In this document: in pieces, positions 1 through 6,177 of the stretch | How positions within the stretch are numbered: the first letter of the stretch is position 1 | How the letters are laid out: every line of letters begins with the position of its first letter | NCBI GenBank assembly: GCA_016179165.1 | Contig: JACORX010000354.1 | Coordinates: forward strand, 1 to 12,654 | Source of the DNA: Candidatus Rokuibacteriota bacterium | GTDB taxonomy: Bacteria > Methylomirabilota > Methylomirabilia > Rokubacteriales > CSP1-6 | Length of the DNA: 12,654 nt | Reading direction: 5' to 3' | Made by a program: the position numbers and the translations under genes | The notes under the pieces: model-generated | The model's database searches: none | The model's input: the letters and a program-made list of their open reading frames with translations, nothing else | Told to the model about the DNA's origin: nothing

Positions 1-1
1 C

Positions 2-1324
2 TACCTCGAGCGGCACCGGTACGCGAACGCCGAGACCACCGATCTCTGGAAAGCGCTCGGGGACGCGGCGCGCCAGCCCATCCCGGCGGTGATGGACGGC
101 TGGATCTTCAAGCCGGGGTACCCGCTCATCACCGTCGAGCCCGACGGCACGGGGCTCAAGCTCTCGCAGCGACGCTTCAGCTACCTGGGCGGGGAGGCCG
201 ACACCGGGCAGCGCTGGCGCATCCCGGTCGTGCTCCGCGCCTCCGTCAAGCACGGCTACGTCGAGCGGCGGCTGCTGCTCGACGGCGACACGGCGGCCGT
301 CGTGCTGCCGGCCAAGGCCGACTGGGTCGTGGGCAACTCCGGCGGCACCGGCTTCTACCGCGTGCGCTACGCTTCCACGCTGCTCAAGAAGCTGGCCGGC
401 GCCGTCGCCAAGATCGCGCCCATCGAGCGGTTCAACCTCCTGAGCGACAGCTTCGCGCTGGCCCAGGCGGGGCTCATGCCCGCCACGGAGTTCCTCGACC
501 TCACGGCCCGCTTCACGGCCGAAACCGACCGCAACGTCTGGACCGCGTTGACCGCCTCTCTCGCCTACGTCAACCGCGTGATTGCGGACGACCAGCGCGG
601 GGCGCTCGAGGCGCTCGTGCGGCATCGTGTGGCGGAGGCCGCGGCTCTCATCGGCTGGGAGCCGCAGGAGGACGAGACCGAGCTGGACAGGCAGCTGCGC
701 GGGGATCTCCTGCGCGCGCTCGGCACGCTCGGGAACGACAAGGTGGTGCAGGCGCGCGCGCGCGTCGCCTACGCCCGCTACCGCGAGGACGAAGGATCCG
801 TGGACGCCAACGTGCTGCCGGCCGTCATCGCCGTTCTGGCCGCATCGGGCGGGGAGGGCGAGTATGCGGAATTCCTCGACCGCTTCAAGCGCGCCCGCAC
901 GCCGCAGGAAGAGCAGCGGTACCACTACGCGCTGGCCGGCTTCCGCCAGCCGGAGCTCTTGGGCCGGACGCTCGAGATGACCGTGAACGGCGAGGTGCGG
1001 AGCCAGGATGCGCCCTTCCTGATCCGGGCGCTGCTGACGAGCGTCGACGCGCGCGGCCTGGCGTGGGATTTCGTCAAGGGGCACTGGGAGTGCATGGCCC
1101 GGCAGTATCCGGAGAGCGCCTACCGGCGCATGTACGAGGGTCTGCCCGCGCTGGTGAGTCCCGCGTGGGAGCAGGACGTGCGCGCGTTCTTCGCCGACAA
1201 CACGATCGATCTCGGCGGCCGGACGCTCCAGCAGTATCTCGAGCAGCTCCGCGTGGCGGTGGCCTTCCAGCAGCGCGAGGCCGAGCCGCTGGCGGCGTAC
1301 CTCTCCCGGCAGAAGCCGCGCTAG
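2..1324 (+). CDS. M1-family aminopeptidase, C-terminal part (5' end outside window)
   Basis: The frame is open from base 2 to the TAG at 1322-1324, giving about 440 residues of the C-terminal half of a zinc aminopeptidase of the M1 family (aminopeptidase N/ERAP type). This half is the beta-sandwich plus helical ERAP1-like domain that caps the catalytic domain and shapes the peptide pocket. Family signatures visible are the segment DGWIFKPGYPL (from base 92) and GNSGGTGFYRVRY (about 331-369), which matches the GxxGFYRV hallmark at the start of the ERAP1-C-like domain. A long helical-repeat region follows. The catalytic HExxH zinc site lies upstream of the window and cannot be seen. The ATG at 89 is internal and not the real start, because the same frame carries convincing family sequence upstream of it. 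The next gene starts 5 nt after the stop, which suggests co-transcription. The substrate is unknown; cytosolic peptide trimming is the usual role. Confidence 0.9.
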   Translation, partial: YLERHRYANAETTDLWKALGDAARQPIPAVMDGWIFKPGYPLITVEPDGTGLKLSQRRFSYLGGEADTGQRWRIPVVLRASVKHGYVERRLLLDGDTAAVVLPAKADWVVGNSGGTGFYRVRYASTLLKKLAGAVAKIAPIERFNLLSDSFALAQAGLMPATEFLDLTARFTAETDRNVWTALTASLAYVNRVIADDQRGALEALVRHRVAEAAALIGWEPQEDETELDRQLRGDLLRALGTLGNDKVVQARARVAYARYREDEGSVDANVLPAVIAVLAASGGEGEYAEFLDRFKRARTPQEEQRYHYALAGFRQPELLGRTLEMTVNGEVRSQDAPFLIRALLTSVDARGLAWDFVKGHWECMARQYPESAYRRMYEGLPALVSPAWEQDVRAFFADNTIDLGGRTLQQYLEQLRVAVAFQQREAEPLAAYLSRQKPR

Positions 1325-1329
1325 CGTCC

Positions 1330-2400
1330 ATGGCCGCGGCGACCGCCACGATCCTCTTGCCCGCAGGCGAAGTCACCGTCACCGGCGAGGCCGACGCGGA
1401 CGCGCTGTGGCTGGCGCCCGCCGAGCTCGCCAAGGCCGGGGGCTGGGAATTCAAGCCGGAAGGGCTCTGCCGCGGTCCGCTCTGCGTTCCCGTGCCGCCG
1501 ACGGCACCCTGGGTGCGCGGCCGGGGTTCGGATGTCCGCGTGGACTTGACCGGGCTCTCGCACCACATGGGCCAGCCCGTCGCCGCGAGCCCCGAGCGCG
1601 CCGTCTGGTCCATCGGCCTGGCGGCCGAGGACGTGGCAGACAGGCTGCTCTCTCTGGACGCGCCCGACTTCACGCTTCCCGATCTTGACGGGCGCGCGCA
1701 CACGCTCTCGTCCTTCCGCGGCCGCAAGGTCTTCCTCCTGGCCTGGGCGTCGTGGTGAGGGTGCCGCTTCGACCTGCCCGGGTGGCAGGCGCTTCATGCC
1801 GAGCTCGAGCCCAAGGGCTTGACCGTCATCACGGTGGCGCTGGACAGCGCGGACGCGGCCGCGGCCGGGGAGTTCATCCGCGCGGCCAAGCCCACTCACC
1901 CGTCGCTGATCGACGCCCACTATGAAGTCGCGCGGGCCTACAACATGGTCAACGTGCCGACGGCCGTCTGGGTCGACGAAGAGGGGCGCATCGTCCGCCC
2001 CAACGAGATGGCCTTCGCCGACAACCGCTGGATCGAGTACACGAAGTTCGACATGACGCGGTACCTGGAAGCCCTGCGCGACTGGGCGGAGCGCGGCGCG
2101 CAGAGCGCGTACGTGCTCGCCGCGAAGGAGCGGCGCCGGCGGCTGCCGCTGCCGACCGCCGAGCACGCGCTGGCGGCCGCCACCTTTCGCCTCGCCGAGC
2201 ACCTCCACGAGACCGGCCACCCCGAGGCCGCCGTGGCCTTCTTCAAGCGCGCGCAGGCGCTGCAGCCGGAGTCGTGGTGTTTCAAGCGCCAGGCCTGGGC
2301 GCTGACCGACGCCGAGACATTCTACGGCACGAATTTCCAGAAAGAGGTCGCAGCCCTCGCCGGCCGCCCGTACTACACCCCGCTCGATCTCGGAGGATAA
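1330..2400 (+). CDS. Thioredoxin-fold redoxin, predicted selenoprotein (Sec at in-frame TGA 1756-1758)
   Basis: One reading frame runs from ATG 1330 to TAA 2398-2400 (356 residues) with a single in-frame TGA at codon 143. Residues 108-142 form an AhpC/TSA-TlpA-like redoxin start (APDFTLPDLDG, then VFLLAWASW). The TGA stands where the peroxidatic or thiol-redox cysteine belongs, followed by G-C145-R-F-D-L-P, so the site reads U-G-C. The fold continues past the TGA: beta strand LTVITVALDS (164-173), cis-proline loop NVPTAVWVDEEG (208-219), and a helical TPR-like tail (about 278-325). The N-terminal 105 residues form a separate domain with a CxxxxC pair (C47, C52) that I do not recognise. Both sides of the TGA are intact, and a SECIS-like hairpin follows, so I call it Sec rather than a nonsense mutation. 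It is probably a thiol oxidoreductase or peroxidase; the partner is unknown. It lies 5 nt after the aminopeptidase and 4 nt before the oxidoreductase. No strong ribosome site precedes ATG 1330. A sequencing error or a recent pseudogene is the alternative. Confidence 0.85.
1759..1800 (+). promoter_or_regulatory. Putative bacterial SECIS element downstream of the Sec TGA
   Basis: Directly after the TGA, bases 1773-1778 (CCUGCC) pair perfectly with 1784-1789 (GGCAGG), leaving the five-base loop CGGGU (1779-1783). The loop begins 20 nt after the TGA and contains GGU, the loop element bound by SelB in the E. coli formate dehydrogenase SECIS. A weak lower helix is possible (1760-1763 with 1797-1800). 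Bacterial SECIS elements lie inside the coding frame just after the UGA and vary in sequence, so geometry and loop content are the main evidence. In a GC-rich genome short hairpins also arise by chance, so the element supports the Sec call but does not prove it. Confidence 0.6.
2391..2396 (+). promoter_or_regulatory. Shine-Dalgarno site of the luciferase-like oxidoreductase
   Basis: GGAGGA lies 8 nt before the ATG at 2405 and inside the last codons of the selenoprotein gene. It fixes the downstream start and ties the two genes into one transcript. Confidence 0.75.
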
Positions 2401-2404
2401 GCCG

Positions 2405-3256
2405 ATGAAATACGGCATTGCGATGTTTCCGACGGACTACGCCGTCCAGACCGACCAGCTCGCGCGGGAGATGGAAGCCCGCGGCTTCGAGTCGCTGTGG
2501 CTGCCTGAGCACACGCACATCCCGGCGAGCCGCAAGAGCCCGTGGCCGGGCGGCGCCGACCTGCCGCGCGAGTATTGGCACACGCTCGATCCGTTCGTGG
2601 CCCTCGGCGCCGCGGCCGCGGTGACCAAGACCCTCATGCTCGGCACCGGGATCTGCCTTGTCATCGAGCGCGATCCCATCACGCTCGCCAAGGAAGTGGC
2701 GAGCCTCGACCACATCTCGCGCGGCCGCGTGCTCTTCGGGATCGGCGGAGGCTGGAACGCGGAGGAGATGGAGCACCACGGCACCCCGTTTGCCGAGCGC
2801 TGGAAGATCCTGCGCGAGCGGATCGCGGCCATGAAGGCGATCTGGACCCAGGATGAAGCCGAGTTCCACGGCAAGTACGTCAACTTTGACAAGCTGTGGT
2901 CCTACCCAAAGCCCGTCCAGAAGCCGTACCCGCCCATCCTCATGGGCGGCGCCGGCCCGCACGCGCGCCAGCGGGCCGCGGACTTCGACGGCCACTGGAT
3001 GCCCATGGGCGGCCGGGCGTACAGCGAGCCGATCGCCGAGTCGATGGCGGACTTCCGCGCCCGGGCCGAGAAGGCCGGGCGCGACCCGGCGGCCGTGACC
3101 GTGTCGATCTTCGGCGTCCCGCCTGACGCGGCAAAGCTCGCGGCGCTCCGCGACGCGGGCGTGGCGCGCGCGGTCTTCTTCGTCCCGTCGGCCCTGGCCG
3201 ATGCGGTGCTGCCTTTGCTTGACCAGTACGCGGCCCTGGCCAGGAAAGTCGGCTAG
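2405..3256 (+). CDS. LLM-class (luciferase-like) F420-dependent oxidoreductase
   Basis: This 283-residue protein has the bacterial-luciferase TIM-barrel pattern. It shows the N-terminal strand MKYGIAMFPTDY, the segment ESLWLPEHTHIP with the usual acidic/histidine active-site pair, and LMLGTGICLVIERDPI. It also has the strongly conserved LDHISRGRVLFGIGGGWNAEE and, later, YPPILMGGAGPHARQRAADFDGHW. These match the Rv2161c-like subgroup of F420-dependent oxidoreductases (TIGR03619 type). Such enzymes transfer hydride between reduced flavin or deazaflavin and an organic substrate in the cytosol; the substrate cannot be told from sequence. The ATG at 2405 is supported by GGAGGA 8 nt upstream and sits 4 nt after the selenoprotein stop, so the two are likely cotranscribed. 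FMN rather than F420 as cofactor is the main alternative. Confidence 0.92.
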   Translation: MKYGIAMFPTDYAVQTDQLAREMEARGFESLWLPEHTHIPASRKSPWPGGADLPREYWHTLDPFVALGAAAAVTKTLMLGTGICLVIERDPITLAKEVASLDHISRGRVLFGIGGGWNAEEMEHHGTPFAERWKILRERIAAMKAIWTQDEAEFHGKYVNFDKLWSYPKPVQKPYPPILMGGAGPHARQRAADFDGHWMPMGGRAYSEPIAESMADFRARAEKAGRDPAAVTVSIFGVPPDAAKLAALRDAGVARAVFFVPSALADAVLPLLDQYAALARKVG

Positions 3257-3297
3257 GTGCCCGAGCTGGACCTGCTGCTCGGCGGCGGCGACGGCCC

Positions 3298-3327
3298 TTG
3301 ACGCTGGCGCGCCCGCCCGCGTAGAGT
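3298..3327 (+). promoter_or_regulatory. Predicted sigma70-type promoter of the toxin-antitoxin islet
   Basis: A -35-like TTGACG (3298-3303) and a -10-like TAGAGT (3322-3327) are separated by 18 nt, matching consensus at 5/6 and 4/6 positions. They lie about 33 nt upstream of the antitoxin ATG, in the gap after the oxidoreductase. The more AT-rich stretch 3328-3348 between the -10 and the ribosome site (GAGGAG, 3349-3354) could hold the antitoxin operator, but I see no convincing perfect palindrome there. Confidence 0.5.
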
Positions 3328-3359
3328 GGATAACAACAGTTCACAACCGAGGAGCCTCT

Positions 3360-3674
3360 ATGCGAACACACCAAACAATGACGGTATCCCTGCCACCAGC
3401 GATGATGCGCGATGTGGAACGCGTGCGGAAGACCGAACGTCGAACCCGATCCGAGCTCGTGCGCGAGGCCCTACGCCTCTACTTCAACCCTGAACTCGCT
3501 GCGCGGATCGCTCGCCTTCCCGTCTACACGCCCACGGCGGCTGAGCTCCGCGCCATCCAGAAAGGTCGCGCCGAGATCGCCCGAGGAGAGCACGTGACCG
3601 TCGATGAGCTCTTCCAACACCTGGACCGTCGTCGCGGGAAAGCGCGCGCAAAAGGTCATCGCGCGCGCACCTAG
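3360..3674 (+). CDS. CopG/RHH-family antitoxin
   Basis: This 104-residue protein has a ribbon-helix-helix N-terminus (MTVSLPPAMMRDVERVRKTE, then RTRSELVREALRLYF). This is the classic CopG/ParD-like fold, in which a beta strand sits in the operator's major groove and the two helices dimerise. The C-terminal half is charged and probably disordered until it wraps the toxin. In the family it would neutralise the downstream toxin and repress its own promoter. The start at 3360 is set by GAGGAG (3349-3354) with 5-nt spacing; the frame is open upstream to 3201, but without family sequence. Its 3' end overlaps the toxin gene by 71 nt, unusually long for a toxin-antitoxin pair. Confidence 0.85.
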   Translation: MRTHQTMTVSLPPAMMRDVERVRKTERRTRSELVREALRLYFNPELAARIARLPVYTPTAAELRAIQKGRAEIARGEHVTVDELFQHLDRRRGKARAKGHRART

Positions 3675-3966
3675 GCATGACCAGGAACGGCTCCGGACTG
3701 CCCTCAAGGAGATGGGTTCGGATCCGTTCACTGGCGATATCGAGCGGCTCAAGGATGAGCGCGCCGCCTTTCGCCGTCGCGTCGGCGACTGGCGGATTTT
3801 TTTTGATGTGGACCCTGAGCGCCGGGTCGTGGACGTATCCTCCGTCGAGCGCCGCACCACCACACATGAACTGGCGGGCGTGGTTCCGGCACCTCGAATT
3901 CCGGCCGGACCCCAGGGGCGCACACACGACGCGCATGCTATCATCGCCCTGACGAATGGATGCTAA
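3604..3966 (+). CDS. RelE/ParE-superfamily toxin
   Basis: This 120-residue protein matches the RelE/ParE fold. It opens with WTVVAGKRAQKVIARAPRHDQERLRTALKEM, the helical hairpin of the family. The central DPFTGDIERLKDERAAFRRRVGDWRIFFDVD follows the typical L-K-(x)n-R-R-R-V-G-D-W-R-I pattern. The core ends with VVDVSSVERRTTTHE. RelE members cleave mRNA on the ribosome, while ParE members poison gyrase; which applies is not clear. The usual terminal tyrosine or histidine context is altered (TTTHEL), and about 30 extra residues follow the normal family end, perhaps by loss of the original stop. It overlaps the antitoxin by 71 nt and the next gene by 7 nt. An 8-T run at 3797-3804 lies inside the gene. 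Confidence 0.82.
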   Translation: MSSSNTWTVVAGKRAQKVIARAPRHDQERLRTALKEMGSDPFTGDIERLKDERAAFRRRVGDWRIFFDVDPERRVVDVSSVERRTTTHELAGVVPAPRIPAGPQGRTHDAHAIIALTNGC

Positions 3967-4286
3967 CCGGCGATCCTCGTTTGGAGGAAGTCCGACGGCT
4001 GGTCCGGGAACGCCGGTACCGGTTGACGCTCCACGCGGAAAACGAGCGGGATGGGGATCGCGTCCTCGTTAGAGAGATCGAAGAAGCTGTTGGTGGCCAG
4101 AAGATCGAAATCATCGAGGACTATCCGGCTGATCCTCGGGGCGCCTCGTTCCTGGTGCTCGGGTTCACGGAGGCGGGGATGCCGATCCATGCTGTCTGTG
4201 CTCTCACGGAGGTGCTGGTGATCATCACGCTGTACCGCCCGGATCCATCACGTTGGGTCCAGTGGCGGAGACGGCGGGAGGTGTAA
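3960..4286 (+). CDS. DUF4258 protein, probable RelE-like toxin of the second TA module
   Basis: This 108-residue protein shows the DUF4258 pattern. It has a leading helix, YRLTLHAENERDGDRVLVREIEEAV (Y-x-x-T-x-H-A-x-x-R/E-D-x-x-x-x-x-D/E-I), then KIEIIEDYPADPRGASFLVLGFTEAG. The domain closes with PIHAVCALTEVLVIITLYRPDPSRW. DUF4258 is a compact RelE-like fold, and members beside YgiT-type zinc-finger genes are regarded as toxins of MqsRA-like systems. That role is inferred from family and neighbour. ATG 3960 overlaps the end of the RelE-like gene by 7 nt, so the four genes 3360-4518 look like one transcript. The toxin precedes its antitoxin, the reverse of the first module. Confidence 0.78.
   Translation: MLTGDPRLEEVRRLVRERRYRLTLHAENERDGDRVLVREIEEAVGGQKIEIIEDYPADPRGASFLVLGFTEAGMPIHAVCALTEVLVIITLYRPDPSRWVQWRRRREV
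4276..4283 (+). promoter_or_regulatory. Strong Shine-Dalgarno of the YgiT-type antitoxin
   Basis: GGGAGGTG lies 7 nt before the ATG at 4291, inside the last codons of the DUF4258 gene. It is the strongest ribosome site in the islet and could ensure excess antitoxin over the weakly initiated toxin. Confidence 0.7.
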
Positions 4287-4290
4287 GCCG

Positions 4291-4518
4291 ATGGACCACT
4301 GTTACTTTTGCCGGGGGAAGGTGATCGAAAAGAAGATCGAGCATCTGCACCGGTGGGGCAACGCTCTCTTCATGGTGAAGGGACTTCCAGCAGAAGTCTG
4401 CGAAGACTGCAAGGAGGTTTACCTCCCCCCTGCATCGCTACGCATGCTCGATGACCTGCTGGCAAGACACGAGAATCCTACAGAGTTCATTCAAATCCCG
4501 GTTTACTCGCTCTCGTAA
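4291..4518 (+). CDS. YgiT-type zinc-finger protein, probable antitoxin (MqsA N-terminal-like)
   Basis: The 75 residues form a single zinc-binding domain with two CxxC knuckles (C4/C7 and C37/C40), the hallmark of the YgiT/MqsA N-terminal toxin-binding domain. The segment LPAEVCEDCKEVYLPP is typical. The protein stops after this domain and lacks the helix-turn-helix DNA-binding half of full MqsA, so by itself it probably cannot repress a promoter. It begins 4 nt after the DUF4258 stop and is the expected partner of that toxin. Family membership is visible in sequence; the antitoxin role is inferred from the pairing. Confidence 0.85.
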   Translation: MDHCYFCRGKVIEKKIEHLHRWGNALFMVKGLPAEVCEDCKEVYLPPASLRMLDDLLARHENPTEFIQIPVYSLS

Positions 4519-4801
4519 CTCGCCGTATCGTCACCGTACCGTGCCGCCCCTGTCCGGCCGGAAGCTGCTCGCCTCCTACCTCCGTCATGGAACACGGCGG
4601 CGGGCCTTCCCGGGTGCCCGGGAGTCCGAGACGGGCGAGGATCCGCTGAATGACGGCCGGGTCCTCGATCGTGGCGATGAGCTGCATCCGCCCGGCGCAG
4701 CGCGGACAGCGCAGCACGTCGAGGTCAAAGGCCCGGATGACCCCGTGGAGCACGCCCGCCTCCGCGTGGCGCGGCTGGTAGCTTCGCCGGGCACAGTCCA
4801 T
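4487..4801 (-). pseudogene. Internally deleted IS91-type transposase remnant
   Basis: The minus-strand frame joins two pieces of an IS91-family (HUH, rolling-circle) transposase. Residues 7-23 (SYQPRHAEAGVLHGVIR) resemble the extreme N-terminus of such transposases. Residues 25-61 (FDLDVLRCPRCAGRM, then TIEDPAVIQRILARLGLP) are the characteristic C-terminal zinc-ribbon-like segment. The whole catalytic centre, including the zinc-finger and HUH/tyrosine region, is absent between them, so the product cannot be active. The family-like portion covers about 4595-4783; the rest of the frame to 4487 runs antisense into the antitoxin gene and is meaningless. I see no terminal signals of the element. 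It is a scar of a mobile element beside the toxin-antitoxin islet. Confidence 0.65.
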
Positions 4802-4900
4802 GCTCCGGCGTAGCGCGGCAGGAGCGGCTCGCCAATGCCCAGAGAACGATACAGTGCGGAAAGGCCCGGACGGCCCGCGCGGAGCGGAAGTGATAGGGTA

Positions 4901-6109
4901 CTAGGCGTGCTGGCGCGATGCCAGCAGGAAGATTCCGAGCGCAGCCAACCCGGCCGCGGCGAAGCCGAGCGTCGTGAGGTAAAGCGCCAGGTACGAGTGC
5001 GTGCGGTCGAAGATCGCGCCCGAGAGCCATGGACCCGCTGCCGCGCCCAGGCTGTTGCCGATGCCGATCAAGCCGAAGACCGGGCCGTAGTTGCGCGGGC
5101 CGGCGATGCGGCTCAGGAGCACCGACACAATGGTCGCGCGAGAGCCGAGCGGCATGAAGAGGAACAGCACGTAGCCGTAGGCGAAGAGGCGGGCCGGCCA
5201 GGTCTCCATCGCGAGCAGGCAGAGCACGCCGGCCACCGACACGCTGAAGGAGACGAACCCGGCCACGGGCGCCCCGAAGCGGTCCGCCAGAATGCCCGCA
5301 AGCACGCGTCCGCTTGCCGCCAGCACTCCGCCGATTCCGAGCATCACCGAGGCCTCCTCCGGCGAGATGCCGCGCTCCGGGAAGTAGAGGGCGTGCTGGG
5401 TCGTGGCGAGATAGCCGAAGAGCGGCGGCACGGTGAAGACCACGAGAAGGCTCCAGAAGGGCACGGAGAGTACGATCCGGCCGACGGGCGGCTCCGGCGA
5501 TGAGGCGCGCGAGGGTTCCGAAGCCTGGGTGAGCCCACCCAGCCGCGTCGGCAGGACGCGCCACGCCATGGGGACCAGCGCCAGGATCGCGGCCGCGTAG
5601 CCGGCGAAAGCGGCCCGCCAGCCGAAGGCGGCGATGACGCGCTGAGTGAGCGGGCCCACGACATAAGCCGCCATCGAGCCCGAGAACGCGATGCCCATCG
5701 CCACGCCGCGACGGCGGCTGTACATGTCAGCCAGCAGCGTGGCCTGGGCTGAGAGGCTCGTGAGGCCGAGGCCCACACCGCCCGCTATGCCGACCGAAGC
5801 CACGAGGATGGGCAAGGTCGGGGCCGCGATGCCGGCGACCAACCCGGTCGCGGCGGCAAGGAGGCCGACGATGACCACCAGGCGGGGATTGCGCCGCGCC
5901 ACGAGCCAGCCCGCCACAGGGCCCAGCGCCGCGCCTCCGAGCCACATGAAGGACATCGGCAGGGCTGTTGTCGCGCGGGAGGCGTGGAACTCGGCCAGGA
6001 GCGCGGGCAGGAACAGGATGAAGACGTTCGGGAAGCCCGAGACCAGGAGCATGGTCGCGAAAGCGAGCCACAGACGCGGGTTCGCCAGGCTCTCCGGCGG
6101 GCGGGTCAC
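4901..6109 (-). CDS. MFS transporter (monocarboxylate/OFA-like)
   Basis: This 402-residue protein is a 12-helix major facilitator. The N-terminal half has six hydrophobic segments (LWLAFATMLLVSGFPNVFIL to the helix near residue 185), followed by a polar loop (about 190-210, SEPSRASSPEPP). Six further segments lie in the C-terminal half. The loop between helices 2 and 3 carries G-W-L-V-A-R-R-N-P-R, the usual MFS cytoplasmic motif. The sequence resembles the oxalate/formate and monocarboxylate antiporter branch, but the substrate cannot be set. It begins with GTG at 6109-6107 and has no visible ribosome site. A perfect TATAAT on its strand lies only 6 nt upstream (6121-6116), so its mRNA may be leaderless; a downstream start such as the methionine in FATMLLV is the alternative. 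Confidence 0.9.
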   Translation of the reverse strand: MTRPPESLANPRLWLAFATMLLVSGFPNVFILFLPALLAEFHASRATTALPMSFMWLGGAALGPVAGWLVARRNPRLVVIVGLLAAATGLVAGIAAPTLPILVASVGIAGGVGLGLTSLSAQATLLADMYSRRRGVAMGIAFSGSMAAYVVGPLTQRVIAAFGWRAAFAGYAAAILALVPMAWRVLPTRLGGLTQASEPSRASSPEPPVGRIVLSVPFWSLLVVFTVPPLFGYLATTQHALYFPERGISPEEASVMLGIGGVLAASGRVLAGILADRFGAPVAGFVSFSVSVAGVLCLLAMETWPARLFAYGYVLFLFMPLGSRATIVSVLLSRIAGPRNYGPVFGLIGIGNSLGAAAGPWLSGAIFDRTHSYLALYLTTLGFAAAGLAALGIFLLASRQHA

Positions 6110-6115
6110 CGAGGC

Positions 6116-6121
6116 ATTATA
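6116..6121 (-). promoter_or_regulatory. Candidate -10 element (TATAAT) for the MFS gene
   Basis: A perfect TATAAT on the minus strand (bases 6121 to 6116) sits in the short divergent gap between the transporter and the small hypothetical gene. No good -35 is visible at 16-18 nt. The position predicts transcription starting at or next to the GTG start codon. Confidence 0.4.
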
Positions 6122-6177
6122 TGTTACGTTGCGGGTGCGCTCCCTCTCGCTACCTAACGTCGCTCCAGGAGGACGGC

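Noticed and set aside
1756..1758. TGA as an ordinary stop or as recoded tryptophan
   Set aside because: Ending here would cut a thioredoxin fold at its active site while the remaining fold stays intact. Tryptophan recoding is unlikely because other genes here end normally with TGA, for example at 7654, 11193 and 11852.
1321..2418. Long minus-strand open frame opposite the redoxin gene (365 codons)
   Set aside because: It is a GC-rich antisense shadow with low-complexity Arg/Gly/Val-rich composition and no domain. The plus-strand frame carries clear redoxin motifs on both sides of the TGA.
3201..3359. Upstream extension of the CopG antitoxin frame
   Set aside because: The extension overlaps the oxidoreductase gene and the predicted promoter and has no family sequence. 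The GAGGAG site points to the ATG at 3360.
4835..5503. 222-codon plus-strand frame opposite the MFS gene
   Set aside because: Charged, repetitive Arg/Glu/His-rich antisense translation with no domain. The opposite strand is clearly the coding one.
4725..5564. 279-codon minus-strand frame overlapping the MFS gene
   Set aside because: It lies out of frame with a convincing 12-helix transporter and has Arg/Ala-rich shadow composition.
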